Shown: positions 39,936 to 52,130, counted from the stretch's first letter. The stretch is 64,000 bases of DNA from Eurosta solidaginis (GCF_040869045.1 NC_090319.1:180146645-180210644), one strand, 5' to 3'. Numbers and translations: made by a program. Notes: a model not told the origin generated them from the letters alone.

Positions 39936-40299
39936 GGTTGTGGCTCAGATAAGGAGCAAAGTGCAGAGTGCGCGATATAATAAACCGTCTCGGACTAGTG
40001 AAAATTACCAGTGCCTAAATTTGTTAAACTAAAGAAATGGTTTTGCTGCATCTGCCGGAAAAGAATCTTTTTATTTATTTATTTATTTATTTATTATTTA
40101 AAGTCGACGACAAACTATGGTCGACTGCATAATATAAAAGATATATAAATATACAACTCAAAAGATAAAATTTAAGATATATCGATATTTCAACAATGTT
40201 ATATTACAAACAAAGAAATATTAATGAACATTACTATTTAATTTCAGAATATAATAATAATAAGAAATATGAGTAGAAATAAGATCTTATGCCGAAATC

Positions 40300-40615
40300 T
40301 TATACTGGCGGAATGCATCAGATTCCGCTCAGCATGATTTCGGAATGCAGGGGATTCCAATCTCCCTGTTGGAATGCAACAAGATTCCAATCAGCATGTC
40401 ATGGGAATCCGCCAGTGCTAATAGTAGTGTAATGAGGATACGCCATCACAAGGCATAAAAAAGTAACATGACCTGTGTTGTTGGAATGCACCAGATTCCA
40501 ATCAGCTCGATGCCTGACCCATAAGATTATACTGCCGGAATGCATACGATTCCGGTCAGTGACTCATGAAAAAGCATGTTTTTACGTTGTTGGAATGCAC
40601 CAGATTCCAATCAAC
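40300..40615 (-). repeat. Array of six short hairpins in a LINE 3' region
   Basis: Hairpins at 40308-40328, 40342-40358, 40369-40390, 40481-40501, 40535-40555 and 40590-40610. All share GGAAT-gc(a)...-ATTCC with a loop of 7-8 bases starting GC. Closing pairs differ but stay paired: GC/GC, TT/AA (three times) and CC/GG; the second hairpin keeps only the GGAAT/ATTCC core. Such covariation suggests the RNA (or DNA) fold is what is conserved. Confidence 0.85.
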
Positions 40616-40739
40616 ACAGTACTGTCTTGTTCTTTCTTAATGATACATGTTGATAAATGTTCCTCCATCCTTAAGCGAGATAGTTCCTGTTTTTTATCGA
40701 AGGAATAAAATGCCGGCAAATTAAATTAGCTTGTATCTC

Positions 40740-41783
40740 TTAAATTAGATAGGCAAGTATTGCATTACGTATAGTGGCAAAAGTACATTCAAGACTGATG
40801 CAGCTACACAAGTCATTGTAGTGCGCGCACCAGATAAGAAGAGGATTATTTTTAGCAAAGTTTCGTCGACAAAGGGGTAAATAGAAAGGAACGTAGTGTC
40901 TGGATACTATAGGGGGAACCGCAAAAAACAAGCGGCTGAGGAGGTCCGCGGAATCAATTTCTCCAATAATGAGCTTATGGATGAACAATACCCCCAGTAA
41001 TATTCTCCGATTTTCCAGAGTGGGTAAGTTAATAAGAAGAAGTCTACTTCTGTATGGAGGAAGGTGGAGACTTGAGTCCCAATTAAGGCCGCGCAATGCA
41101 AATATCAAAAATTGCTTTTGAACTGACTCAAGACGCTTTATATGCTTTTGAGAAACAGGGGACCAAACGCATGAGCAATACTCGAGTATTGGACGAACCA
41201 GCGATGTGTAAAGAACCTTAGTGAGGTACGGATCATCGAACTCTTTAGCCCATCTTTTAACAAATCCAAGTAAACCCAACGCTTTGTTGGTTATAGATGA
41301 AATATGCATGTTAAAATTCAATTTCGGATCAAAAAGGACACCTAGATCATTTGCAATAGATATACGCTCCAAAGGCGTACCATCTATTACATAGGATTTC
41401 AATGCTGGCTTCACTCGGTGAAATGTCATATGCTTACATTTAGAGCAATTTAAAGCTAGTAAATTTGTTGTGCACCAACATTGGAACGAGTCCAAGTCGG
41501 CCTGAAGAAGATCCAAGGAACTCAAATCGGTAGGACAGTAAGTGTAGCAAAGTTTTATATCATCCGCATACATTATAGTATGGGAATATAATATTGTCTG
41601 TGGCAAGTCATTAATGAAAAGGGCAAAGAGGAAAGGGCCTAGATGACTTCCCTGGGGTACGCCGGAGGAAACTCCGAACGATTCCGACAGACGGACGGTC
41701 ATATTCTTGTCAGTGTGTCTCGTGTAAGGGATGATTGCATCGGACAGGTTGTTCTGGGCTAGCTCCCAAAACCAGACGTCCAC
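40740..41783 (-). pseudogene. CR1/Jockey-type RT, truncated
   Basis: 347 codons open to a stop at 40740: GVSSGVPQGSHLGPFLFALF, IMYADDIKLCYTY (intact YADD), LNCSKCKHMTFHR, NDLGVLFDPKLNFNMHI, ILEYCSCVWSPVSQKHIKRL. It lacks the endonuclease and RT fingers. There is no RNase H at the C-terminus. The preserved frame after truncation suggests a fairly recent insertion. The listed start is internal. Confidence 0.85.
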
Positions 41784-41794
41784 GTAACTTCTAT

Positions 41795-42340
41795 AAATCT
41801 TTTGTGGCTCTTGCTGTTCACGCCCTTGAACGTCACGTAGTCTGCGCCTTAGCGCCCCCGCTACCTTCCAGCAGCCTCGTGCTCTTCAAGCCACAACAAG
41901 GACCCGCTGCTACTCGCGCCCCACGGCGCCACCGACTCACACGGCTGCTCCCACTCATACCTACAATCTCCGTAGTAGAGTCGGGAGCAATGCCGAGCAT
42001 CAGCCCCTGCCCCGTCTTCTCCTCCCCTCTTTTCCGGCAGCATTTGTGTAGGTCAGGCAAACAGACTCTTAGTCCTTACCTCTCTTTGCACCGTTTGCCA
42101 GCACAGACATCCGCAAATGCCGCTCCTGCCATGGACGGTGCCACTTTCCTAGATGTTCTGGTCTCCGCGACGGCAACCGCCCGACGGGGTTCATTGCGCC
42201 ATGTTGTCAGGCCGCATACCCAAATACACCGTGTACCCCAATGCATACCCAAGGACGTCCAGTCCCAGGGCCACAACAGCAGTCGCGTCCTAGCCTTCCA
42301 GAACCCAGCCGTAGTCACCCGTCACTTACTCCCAGAGTGA
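41795..42340 (+). pseudogene. BS-like LINE ORF1 region, decayed
   Basis: Pro/Arg-rich frames with no zinc knuckle. The same start (CTTTTGTGGCTCTTGC) and landmarks (TTTGCCAGCACAGA, CTTTCCTAGATG) recur at 47058-47360, which supports it being element sequence rather than host. Confidence 0.45.
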
Positions 42341-42354
42341 CGACGTCTCCCCCT

Positions 42355-43078
42355 ATGCACTTCAGAATTCTGCGGTTAAACTGTAATGGATTAACTGGGA
42401 AGATCACAGAGATAGTCGATTTCACGAAGCGGCACAACATCCGCATTGCTGCGATTCAAGAGACTAAACTCACAGCACGATCTGCGCTGCAGACCTGTTC
42501 TGTGTACAATGTCCACAGAAAAGATCGCAAGAGCAGAAATGGAGGCGGCCTCGCGTTTATCATACACCACTCTGTGCAATATCATATATTTGATACCGAC
42601 ATCGACCGCAGGGACAGTGTCTTAGAACGTCAAAACTTATCTGTCCGGTCAGGCGATGCGAACCTAGAAATCATCAACATCTACATCCCTCCTGCCACCT
42701 GTTGCCCCAGTGGATACCGCCCTAATATCTGCGCCTTACTCACTGGCAACAATCGCATTATCTTAGGTGATTTCAATGCCCATCACGATCTACGGCATTC
42801 AAACTTGCGGGCGGACAGTATGGGTGGGATGTTGGCGGATCAAACTGAAGAAACGACGTTCTGCACAATTAACGGAAACGCCCCCACACGTATGGTAGGA
42901 AGCTGTCACAGTTCGCCGGATATTTCAATCGTGAGCGCAGAACTCGTAAACTGCGTCAACTGGCAGCCGATGGTAAAATTGGCATCAGACGACCTGCCTA
43001 TACATATTTCGCTCGAGCGTACCGCCGACTTCATAGTCATAGAAAAACGCACTTTCATTAACTTTAAAAAAGGAAAGT
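42355..43078 (+). pseudogene. BS-like endonuclease domain
   Basis: MHFRILRLNCNGLTGKITEI (catalytic Asn), IAAIQETKL (Glu), LEIINIYIPP, ILGDFNAHHDLRH (Asp/Asn), SSPDISIVS, then ASDDLPIHISLE, where the catalytic His of SDH is replaced by Asp. The frame ends at a TAG in GK-stop-DEYKSF, a probable Trp to stop change. APE-type endonuclease that nicks target DNA in intact LINEs. Confidence 0.82.
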
Positions 43079-43080
43079 AG

Positions 43081-44714
43081 GACGAATACAAATCCTTTAC
43101 AGACAACCGCTTCGCTGCTCTCCCTATCCCGACTGATGCCCGCCAAGAGGAGCGTGCTTTCCGCAAGGTCATTGAATCCGCCTCGGCTCGTTTCATTCCC
43201 GTCGGTAGATTTCCCGAAATTCGGCCCCAATTCCCAGCGGAGGCCGCAAGTTTAGCGAGAGAACGTGACCTTATAAAACAGCTCTATCCCGGCGACCCCC
43301 AAATAAGGGATATAAACCAACACATCAGATTGCTTATGGATGAACACAAGCGGGCGAAAAGGGAGGAGCACCTAAGCGGTTGTAACCTCTCTGCCGGTGT
43401 AGGTAAACTCTGGTCCCTCGTAAAGTCCCTATCGAATCTGTCTAGGCACAATGACAAAGTTTCCATCGCCTTTGGCGATAAAGTGCTGTCGGATGCGAAA
43501 AAATGCGCGAACGCTTTCTGCCGACAATATATAATGCATTCCACGGTCGACAAAGATAGACGGAGGGCCAACAGACACGCACATAAACATAAATTCAGCG
43601 CATCACCAATTACCATCACCGCCAAGGAGGTTGAGGATGCCATCGGTCATGCTAAACCATCCAAAGCACTGGACCCAGACGTCATAGCCATGCCGATGCT
43701 TCAAAGCCTAGGGAAAGAGGGTTTCAAATATTTAGCACATGTCTTCAACCTGTCTCTTTCCACCTTTGTCATACCCGAAAAATGGAAAATGACCAAGGTG
43801 GTCCCGCTACTAAAGCCTGGGAAACCAGCTAACATTGGAGAGTCTTATCGCCCGATATCTCTCCTATCGCCAGTAGCCAAGACGCTTGAAGCCATTTTGC
43901 TCCCCTACTTCAAAGCAAATTTGCAGCTAGCCAGTCATCAGCATGGCTTCAGAAAACTCCATAACACCACCACCGCGCTAAATGCCATCAGCACCCAGAT
44001 AAATTGTGGCTTAAATCAAAACCCCCACCATAGAACAGTACTCGTTGCGCTAGACCTATCAAAAGCTTTTGATAGGTCAACCATGGCACGTTACTGCAAG
44101 ACCTGGAAGGGTCTACCCTCCCCCCATGTCTTAAAAGGTGGACCGCAAATTATCTGGGTGGTCGGCAGGCATCGGTGCAATTTAGAAATGAAACATTAAA
44201 ACCAAGAAGAATTAAACAAGGGGTGCCTCAGGGTGGTGTCCTATCCCCACTTTTGTTTAATGTCTACATATCTGAGCTACCTTCGCCACCAGAAGGAGTC
44301 ACTATCGTTTCCTACGCCGACCACTGCACAGTAATGGCCACAGGCCCAGGCCCACAGATCGATGAGCTTTGCCACAGAGTAAACGGCTACCTCCCTGATC
44401 TCTCCAGTTTTTTCGCCTCGCGAAACCTAGCATTATCACCGACTAAATCTTCCGCGACCTTATTTACAACATGGACGTCCCAAATGTTGACCATTTTGAA
44501 CATCCACGTCGATGGCTCTACGCTACCGACTGTCCTACACCCCAATATCTTGGGTGTGACGTTTGATCAGGATCTACATTTTGGTCAGCACGCAGCCGCA
44601 ATTGTACCGAAAATCCAGAGCCGTAATAAAATCCTCAAATCCCTTCCTGGCAGTACTTGGGGAAAAGACAAAGAAACACTCATTACGACTTACAAAGCAA
44701 TTGACCAAGCCTAA
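43081..44714 (+). pseudogene. BS-like RT domain
   Basis: Continues DEYKSFTDNRFAALPIPTDA; then HAKPSKALDPDVIAMPM, WKMTKVVPLLKPGKP, SYRPISLLSPVAKTLE, QHGFRKLHNTTTALN, VLVALDLSKAFD (first Asp). A frameshift of the THGTL segment occurs near 44075. After ~44175: RRIKQGVPQGGVLSPLLFNVY and VSYADHCTVMA, where the second Asp of YADD is His. Inactive. Confidence 0.82.
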
Positions 44715-45425
44715 AAGTTACCCACTGGAAGAAGCTACAGGCCTGCCAAAATACTGTCCTCAGAATCGCCATGGGCTGTCTTCTTATGTCCTCAGAACAC
44801 CATCTACATAATGAGGCGATAATACTCCCCATCAGGGAGAGAAATGAGATGCTAACCAAACAGTTGCTGTTGAATACCCAGAAACTTGGGCATCCCAACA
44901 GACATCTGATTGACGAGCCAGCACCGCCTAGGAACTTAAGGAGTCGTCTCCGTAAGCATTTTAAGGAAATACGGCACCAGAGAACTCAGCCGTATGAAGC
45001 AAAAAACACAAGCATGTCCTTGGTGAACTCCACAAACAGACGTCACAACTTTATGCCAGGAATTGCCCGGCGAATCAAGTACTCAAACAACAGTACCCAA
45101 AACTTGCGGAAGAGAAACACATACTCCCCAGGGAAACGCGAGGCACCCTGGCCCAACTTCGTTCTGGATACTCTAACAGGTTAAACTCTTACCTATCCAG
45201 AATCAACTCCGACATACAAAATGTATGCCCCGCTTGCATTGTGTCCCCACATGAGACCAACCATCACTTTAATTGTAATGTGGAACCAACACCTCTAACA
45301 CCCCTTTCATTATGGTCCACCCCTGTTGAAACAGCAAGCTCCTTGGACTTCCGTTAGAGGATATTGATGACAATTTGTGATTGGTTGCAACTATTAGGTG
45401 GGGCGAAGCACTGCTACAACAACTG
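44715..45425 (+). pseudogene. BS-like LINE C-terminus and 3' end
   Basis: After a frameshift: LQACQNTVLRIAMG-type sequence, EHHLHNEAIILPIRERNEML, HPNRHLIDEPAPPRNL. Near 45215-45290 is VCPACIVSPHETNHHFNC, a Cys/His cluster typical of this LINE group. It ends in a stop near 45356 and a short 3' region. Confidence 0.7.
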
Positions 45426-45930
45426 TTATGGATTCGCATCTACAATGGAGCAGCAAGGAAGGCAGTCGGCATGATATTGTGGTGCACTATGGCTAGTCAT
45501 GTCGGCTTGCTGGGTTCTTGCCAACCTTGCTGTCCTGCGCCATAAACACAAAAAATTCCTATCATACCTTTCAAATCTGACAGAAGCGCAGAGACGCCTC
45601 AAAACGCTTATAATTCGAATAAAACGACATCCGGCGGAACGGGATGCCACGGACAGACCGTTAAACATTCAAAAACGAAATTCAAAAAAAATAAATCAAA
45701 CAAAAAAAAAATTTACCGAACCGGAAATGACCGGTTACTATTGCTGAAAACCAAATAACAAAAAAAAGCTGAAAATTAGAAAGGGGAAAACAACAAAAAG
45801 GCCGAATATACAGAGGGGGCGCCGAGGGTGTTGTTGCATCGCCCGGTGCTTATTCCCACCCTCAATAACCATGGCCACCGACGCACCTATATTTCGGTGG
45901 CCCCTTACCTGAATACCCTATGCCTTCTAA
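45426..45930 (+). other. Unassigned, with an 82-codon frame
   Basis: A frame at 45499-45747 reads MSACWVLANLAVLRHKHKKF, LTEAQRRLKTLIIRIKRHP and a very Lys-rich tail. The leading residues and basic composition would fit a Gag-like start, but no motif is decisive. GC-rich sequence follows to 45900. Confidence 0.25.
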
Positions 45931-47057
45931 ATAAACAAGATCGTCAGCATTCCCATTATTACAAAGCTTTTATTTAAAATTCATTATAAAAATCATTTCA
46001 GAAAATAAAACTTATTCGAAAAGCAACAGTGTATAGATTTACCAAATACATGGTAACCCTCAGAAGATTAAAGCTAAGTAATGGTCAGTATTCTGAAATC
46101 AAAATCAAAAGAGAAAAAAACCTGGTTCATCATGGATAGTTAACTGGGTTCTTTATCTTCTTCACTTATTGATTAGTGACGATAAAGGTTTGATCTATGA
46201 AAATTGTTTTAATCTGTTTTGATATTGTTTTTGTAGGACAATATTCCTCACAAACAATGTAGCTAAACTTATGATATACACTTACTTACGATATCCTAAA
46301 GAAAACCCTAAGGCATAGATAATTTCTCAAATTTTGGTGTGTTTCAACAGGTAGTATTTAGTGAATTGTTTTGGTTATTTTATAACCTTACCCTTTGTTC
46401 ATTCTATTCTGTCTTACCCTATATTTCGCAAATTTTTCACGCATAAACGTTCATACGAAACTAACATGCCTAAGGGTGTGAATTTCAAATAATAAATATG
46501 CCGCAAGTCTTCTAAAGGCATACTAGGTGCTGCAATGAAAAATTTAGATTTTTCAACAACAAAATCCTAACGATTTTAACAGGCTCTCCGCGTTTATTTC
46601 TATTTACTTTTACCATGTACTCTTGTTTTGTTGCAACGTTCAAAAAAAACTTAGTATTTATATGCATATATAATAGAGGTTTACGCCGATCACTTTATCG
46701 GCGGCGGCGGCGTTGGCCGTACGCCGGTTTTCTTACTTTAAAAAGCTTAACTTTTCTATTTAAAAAAATAATATTTAGGAAAAGTTTTGTTTGTATTTAT
46801 TTAAGGAAATCGACGTTTTGGCCATTTCTGAAAGATCCCGGGTTTTGCTTCAAAATCTCGCAGATCGTTCAACAATTTTCAGGAGTAGCTCCTTGCGGAG
46901 GGATTGTCCCTCGTTCACTTACTCCAGAGAGGCTTCGAACCTAACCCCGGTCTTCGGAATTGGAGACACATAAAATGGTCACACTTTTGTCTGTATATCT
47001 CGTGCAAAGCGTAGTTTCACCTGGGGTTAACTCCTAATAATCGTCGCGAACACAATT
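45931..47057. other. No recognised feature
   Basis: AT-rich sequence with short frames. GGCGGCGGCGGCG at ~46700 is a short GC microsatellite. Confidence 0.35.
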
Positions 47058-47360
47058 TCTTTAAATCATTTGTGGCTCCTTGGCGGTCACGCACAAAGGC
47101 GACTTGCGGTTGCTATTAATGGTCTATTAATACTCATGACTCTCGTGGCACAGGGTGCCTCCAGGTTTTTCGGCTGTTTTTAAAAGCTACAATTCCCGAT
47201 GTGCGAACAGTAGCAATCCTGACCACCAGCCGCTACCACGCCTCCTGACCCTCACACCATATGCCAGCACAGAAGTTATACGACTGCGACTTCGAACTCA
47301 TACCTTTGTCGACGTTACTTTCCTAGAAGCTCTAGTTGTAGCTCGGAAGATTTTCTAACG
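47058..47360 (+). repeat. Diverged fragment of a BS-like LINE 5' part
   Basis: CTTTAAATCATTTGTGGCTCC, ATGCCAGCACAGAAG and GTTACTTTCCTAGAAG correspond in order and spacing to 41798, 42095 and 42148. Heavily decayed, no frame. Confidence 0.45.
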
Positions 47361-48955
47361 GATGTTTTTGTCGCGCTATGCTGCCGAGATATACCAGAGA
47401 AACACCTTGAAACGTTAGGGTGTGACTATTCGGCCAAGGATGCCGTCCTCGAAATCATAAGCAGTCTAAGTGGATGTCATTGCGTAAATCATGGGTGAAA
47501 ATCGTATAATCCGCGACGCATCTACATAATTAAAATTTTACAAGGACCCTGGATAAAATTTTTAAAATGTAGACCAAAGTTTTCAGACGTTTGTTTTCAC
47601 AACATTGATTTCAATAGTCTTCGTTAAATCAAAACGATATTTTAGAATGAAAGTCGACCGATTTTAAGTTGAAAGATGTTAACTACTGTTTTCCGGCCTT
47701 ATGCTATAAGAGCTCATTATGGATGACAGCTTCACTTTTCAGACTAGTTCGACTATCCACTACATTAGGGTAGTAGCACATACGGTCATTAGTTCGACTG
47801 TTTTAGGAAAGCTTTTGTTTCACCACTTTGAGTGTTCTTGCGAAGTACAAAGCTTCGCCTGGTAAATATATGTGCCTACGTATTCACATTTGTAAAAGGA
47901 GCCGTAAGTGTAGGTGATATTTACACTTGGTTTATAGGCTATAATCAATGTGATTCACTCCAAGGGACTAGTTTTGGATAGGGCCGCCAACTTTAGGAAA
48001 TGTCAAACCGGGAGACTTGGGTATTGAAGGATGAAGTGTGAAAATCAAAATTAACATTTCAGTCGCTATTGAATAGTTTCGCAAATAAACAACAGATGTT
48101 TGAATGTAAGACCAAGTGATTTTTCAAACCCTCCTCACAAGTACTTATATCCTCAACTTAAGTATGAGGTAGGAAACATTCCAAAGGAGTGTTTATGCGC
48201 CTAGAACCTACTAAAGGATTTTTCATCACTGATTTCGCAAATTCTTTCAGCCAATCGCAATATAAAATTCTTTAAAAAATCGGCACTTTTTTGGGTAATT
48301 TGCTTTTTTTTAACAACTTGAGGACAATTTGAAAACATGTTCGCCTTGGGCCATTTTATTTGAATTCATTATTCATTATTAATTTTTTGAAAAAAATATG
48401 CAAAGTGAGCATATAAATTTATTATATAACTTTTCTTTTAGTGTTTTGTTTTAACAACCTGGTGAATTGGGTGATACAAAGTCCGTGTTAAGACTGTAAT
48501 GTCTTAAAAGCGTCACGCGCGCCAAGTGCATCTAAATTAGACACATGTACTATCCTTAAATATATATATATACAAATTCCTAATGTAGTGAAACTAAGAG
48601 TAAGTGTTACATTCTTACATGTCTAGGAGTTATGTTGTCTTATCCTGCTTTAATTTAATTAAGAAAAGAAAATTGTATTCATTTTTGTTGAATCTCTAAA
48701 TATTTGGCCTACATTCCAACATTTGTGTAAGATTAATTTCACGCATTTTGTTGACTTATTTTTGTTTTATAAATATCTACGTACACATGTATGTACCTTA
48801 TGTATGTTTGTAGCAATTGGCCTTGGTATATATAAGTAAAGTAAAACTTGACTATTTCCCTTTTATTATCTACACACTTAGAAGTTTAGGTCTCATCTGT
48901 ACCTATAACTATAGTTGTCTTTAAAATTGAATTGCTTCGGTATGGTTTTCTTATA
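47361..48955. other. No recognised feature
   Basis: Low coding potential. 47390-47510 has frames compatible with further LINE decay but no motif. Confidence 0.35.
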
Positions 48956-49466
48956 CTGTTTTCACACAGACGGCTTATTGAATAATAAAGGCAGTTTTCT
49001 ACATTAAGACGCTTATTGAGCTCAATCTTCCCTACAAAATTCGAATATATTATTATCTCATTAGTAGCTAATCGAATGCCTAATGAAGTCAAAAGCACAA
49101 TGCAACTCTGTTGGCAGCGTTCCGCTTCCGTTTCCGCTTCTTAGTTTTCAAAGCAAATGTCATTGTCTGCATGGCGGAACGATACAAGGTGGCTGCAACG
49201 AACAGCTGATTATAACCTTTTTTATTTGATTAGATACATCAACTACCGGCGCAGTACGATTTTGACATTTGTCCATCGAATTTACAAGTACATGGATTTT
49301 TTTTTTGTTTGTAGGTATGTCACCATGCTCCCACCTTGTATCGTTCCGCCATGATTGTCTGTCTCATCCTTCATACTAATCGAGCAGTTACTTCTGTGTG
49401 AAAGCAAAAAAATTACGATTTCATTAGCAGGTGAAATGAGATCATTAAGTTTCTGTGTGAAAACAG
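48956..49466. mobile_element. MITE with TA flanks, host of a nested MITE
   Basis: Perfect 15-bp terminal inverted repeats, CTGTTTTCACACAGA and TCTGTGTGAAAACAG, with TA on both sides (48954-48955, 49467-49468). 511 bp including the nested element at 49170-49353. No coding capacity. TA duplication suggests Tc1/mariner-type mobilisation. Confidence 0.78.
49170..49353. mobile_element. Short MITE, copy 1, 8-bp duplication
   Basis: 184 bp with inverted ends CATGGCGGAACGATACAAGG and CCTTGTATCGTTCCGCCATG. ATTGTCTG is duplicated exactly at 49162-49169 and 49354-49361. 8-bp duplications point to hAT-type (or P-type) transposase. Inserted inside the TA-flanked MITE. Confidence 0.88.
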
Positions 49467-49639
49467 TATTACATTATTTTAATATATGTAAGTATATGTG
49501 TATGTAAGTATATGTCATTGTATATGAATGTGTACTTTTATGGATGTCCCAGCAAAAACTGCCTAACGCATTCACGTATACAAATGCAAAATCTTCGGCT
49601 GTCATCTCCTCTACAACAAAAAAAAAGTTTTTTCTGGCT

Positions 49640-49832
49640 ATGGCGGAACTATACCAGGTGGTAGCACGGTGACCGCTGATTTTTATTTTTTTAATGTGAT
49701 TTGCTACATCAACTTCCGGCGCATTACGATTTTTACATTAGTCCATCGATTGACAAAAACAAAGTACGTGGAACTTTTATTTATGTTTGTAGCTATGTCA
49801 CCATGCTACCATCTTGTATGGTTCCGCCATGG
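49640..49832. mobile_element. Short MITE, copy 2, 8-bp duplication
   Basis: 193 bp, same family: ATGGCGGAACTATACC and GGTTCCGCCATGG-type ends, plus inner GTAGCACGGTGAC / GTCACCATGCTAC. TTCTGGCT is duplicated at 49632-49639 and 49833-49840. More diverged arms than copy 1, so likely older or a different subtype. Confidence 0.85.
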
Positions 49833-49840
49833 TTCTGGCT

Positions 49841-51369
49841 GAATGTCAGAGAGGGAAAGAGAGATATCATTTTTGCATTATTGTCTATCGTATGCGTTCC
49901 CACTCATTTGTTTTGCTTTCTTGCCAGATCAAAAAAAAAAAATTATGTCACGCTGACGGCATTGCCATGTTCGCTTTGTATGATAAACCAAAGTAACCGG
50001 TTATGCCAAAAAACCGTATGGAAGGTGATATTTTACTTTATGTTACAACTTCAAAAAACGCAAAAAAAATTTCAGGCACGTATCGGATGCAGCGTTTCGT
50101 TGTTATTATTGTTGATCCGATGGCAGAAAATAACCAATGTGTAATGCGTCATCAATATTTGCAAAATTTTACTTATTTCAATCAACATTTTTAACTACGC
50201 TTTTTATCATTTATGTGAAAAAATCGTGTAATAATTATACAATGAAACCAAGGGTCTGTACAAGACGGTAGAAAAAAATGTTGGAATCAGAGACGTATAT
50301 ATGTAGAGAATAACCAAAGACGGACAGCAAGATAAATTGTCAAGCTGGTGGTAGGTAATTCTCCTCATTACCTACTTGAATATTAGCAGAAAACGAGGTA
50401 TTTTCGTTGAAATTTCACAAAAAAAGTTATTGGAAACCTTAAAAAATAGTTAAATTGTGTTTATTATATCACAATTATAATTTTCTAGCGTTGGAATTGA
50501 CGATTTTCATGTCACATTTCCCCAATGGTGAATTACCTACCCGCGATTTTATGGTTTACTGTTTCCCACTATTCGTTCTGTTCGCGGTTCTCTATAGTTA
50601 TATGCTCTCTGGTTGGAATGGAAATTTTTGACGGATATGAAAAAAAAAATTCACCACAGTCAAAAGTTATCTCACTATAACACTTTGCTACTGTTTGGCA
50701 CATGCCCTAAAAACAGTTTAGTATTGTTTTGAGTTTGGGCAGCGTCAATCAGTAGTAATTTACTATGTTGAGAAATCATTGTACTATGAATGTTAAGAGT
50801 TTTCCCAATTGCCAATCTATAAGTACATGAACTTATACTCACCTCATATTTATCAAAATTTTAATTCCCCGATACATTTATGTCGATTGCACATGTGCTT
50901 TGAAGAATTTATTGTAGTTTAGTACTTCGCATGAATTATTTTTGAAGCGCGTCCTAAGGACGCCAGTGCAGAAAGGTGTTCTCCGCAAAAATATCACGGA
51001 TGCCGATTTTGGATGGATCCGTAGTTATTTTCTGAATATATTTTGACAGAAACAATATTTTGAATTCCTGCTTTGGTATTATTGATACCGAGGTCAAAAC
51101 GTGTATTTCGATACCGACTTTTTTACCCAAGCCAATTATTTGGTCGATTTTATGACGTTCAAACATCAATTTCTTTTTTACTTTGATTGAATCAAAGGGA
51201 AACGTAAAACGTAAAAAAATCTACCAAAAATGTATTCGGGTGAAATGGCCATTACCTGGATGTCAAACCCGGTTACTTTTAAAGACTCTTGTTTTACACG
51301 TATCTAAGTAAGAATTGACCTCACTAAAATATATTGTGACAATTAGTGAAAAATTATTTGCAGAAATTT
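49841..51369. other. Mostly unassigned; one small inverted repeat
   Basis: GGTAGGTAATTC at 50348 and GAATTACCTACC at ~50531 form a perfect 12-bp inverted pair ~195 bp across, with no clear target duplication. Frames at 49701-50144 overlap the MITE and carry no motif. Confidence 0.35.
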
Positions 51370-51752
51370 GTGCGGAGCAACAAGAAATTTGATAAAACTA
51401 CTACAGAAGTGGAGAAAACAAGCAAGTAAACTTATGTTTTCCTTAATATTTTGTTAATAACACTTCCAATTTATAGAAAATCGAGACATCCTTCAAGAAT
51501 AGGCTTTATGTGCTGGAGAAAGCGGCCAATGAAAATGTAAGTAGTTTGTTTATGAAAACCTAATTCTAGTTCAAAAACTTTCTTTTTTATATTTTTGTAG
51601 ACGTATTTCAATTGGAAGGACGCCCTGCCTTTGAGAAAACTTAAGAAAATGTATAGATCTGAGCCACAACAGGTGGCCACAAAAGCGATTATTTCTTCGC
51701 CAAGCTGCTGCCAACGAGTGAAAACGTTTTTTCAACCCTTTACCTTAGACTA
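51370..51752 (+). CDS. Possible spliced coding fragment, unknown
   Basis: An exon-like frame after a TTTATAG acceptor (51476) reads KIETSFKNRLYVLEKAANEN, then a GTAAGT donor (51539), a T-rich interval and a TTTTTGTAG acceptor (51600), continuing in phase as TYFNWKDALPLRKLKKMYRS, EPQQVATKAIISS, CQRVKTFFQPFTLD, stop at 51750. An upstream frame (VRSNKKFDKTTTEVEKTSK) before GTAAAC could be an earlier exon but does not join in phase. Family not recognised; basic C-terminus. It could be a host 3' gene end or a transposase exon. Confidence 0.35.
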
Positions 51753-52130
51753 ATTTATTATTAATTATTTACATGTTTAACTTTATTATTTGTTTTAGTA
51801 CTAGTATTACCTATTTTACTATTAATAGCTTTAATAATACATTTGTTTATTGAATGATTTAATTCATTTTAATAAAATTTTTATAAAAAAAAAAATAAGT
51901 GTTATTTTTTTCGTTATAAATGCGTTAGGAATATCAGATAAGTACAACAGCTAGATAATATGTTATTTATGCCATAACGCTAACGCATAGCTTTAAGACA
52001 TTCGCTGTTGTATAAATCATGTTATATATGGCATATGAATAGCATATTGTAAAGAGAAAAATATATCAACGCTTAATAGCAAAATTGAATGAACATAAAA
52101 GAGAAGGCTGCTCACATGTATAGATACACT
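51753..52130. other. No recognised feature
   Basis: AT-rich, no frame. Confidence 0.3.

Larger units (their letters stand above)
40067..41785 (-). mobile_element. 5'-truncated CR1/Jockey-type LINE
   Basis: Minus strand: RT C-terminal two thirds (41783-40740), a ~670-bp 3' region with a hairpin array, and an (AAAT)n-type tail at 40100-40067. It is truncated at the RT fingers near 41785, where a BS-like LINE begins on the other strand. No target duplication was found. Confidence 0.8.
41786..45425 (+). mobile_element. BS/Jockey-like LINE
   Basis: Plus strand: ORF1-like sequence, endonuclease, RT, C-terminal Cys/His region, ending around GCTACAACAAC at 45425. Frameshifts and stops occur throughout. 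A diverged relative of its 5' part lies at 47058-47360. Confidence 0.78.

Noticed and set aside
46700..46713. GGC microsatellite as part of a coding polyglycine or polyarginine tract
   Set aside because: No supporting frame or conserved context around it.
50348..50542. A further MITE from the GGTAGGTAATTC inverted pair
   Set aside because: Arms are only 12 bp and there is no target duplication; chance cannot be excluded.
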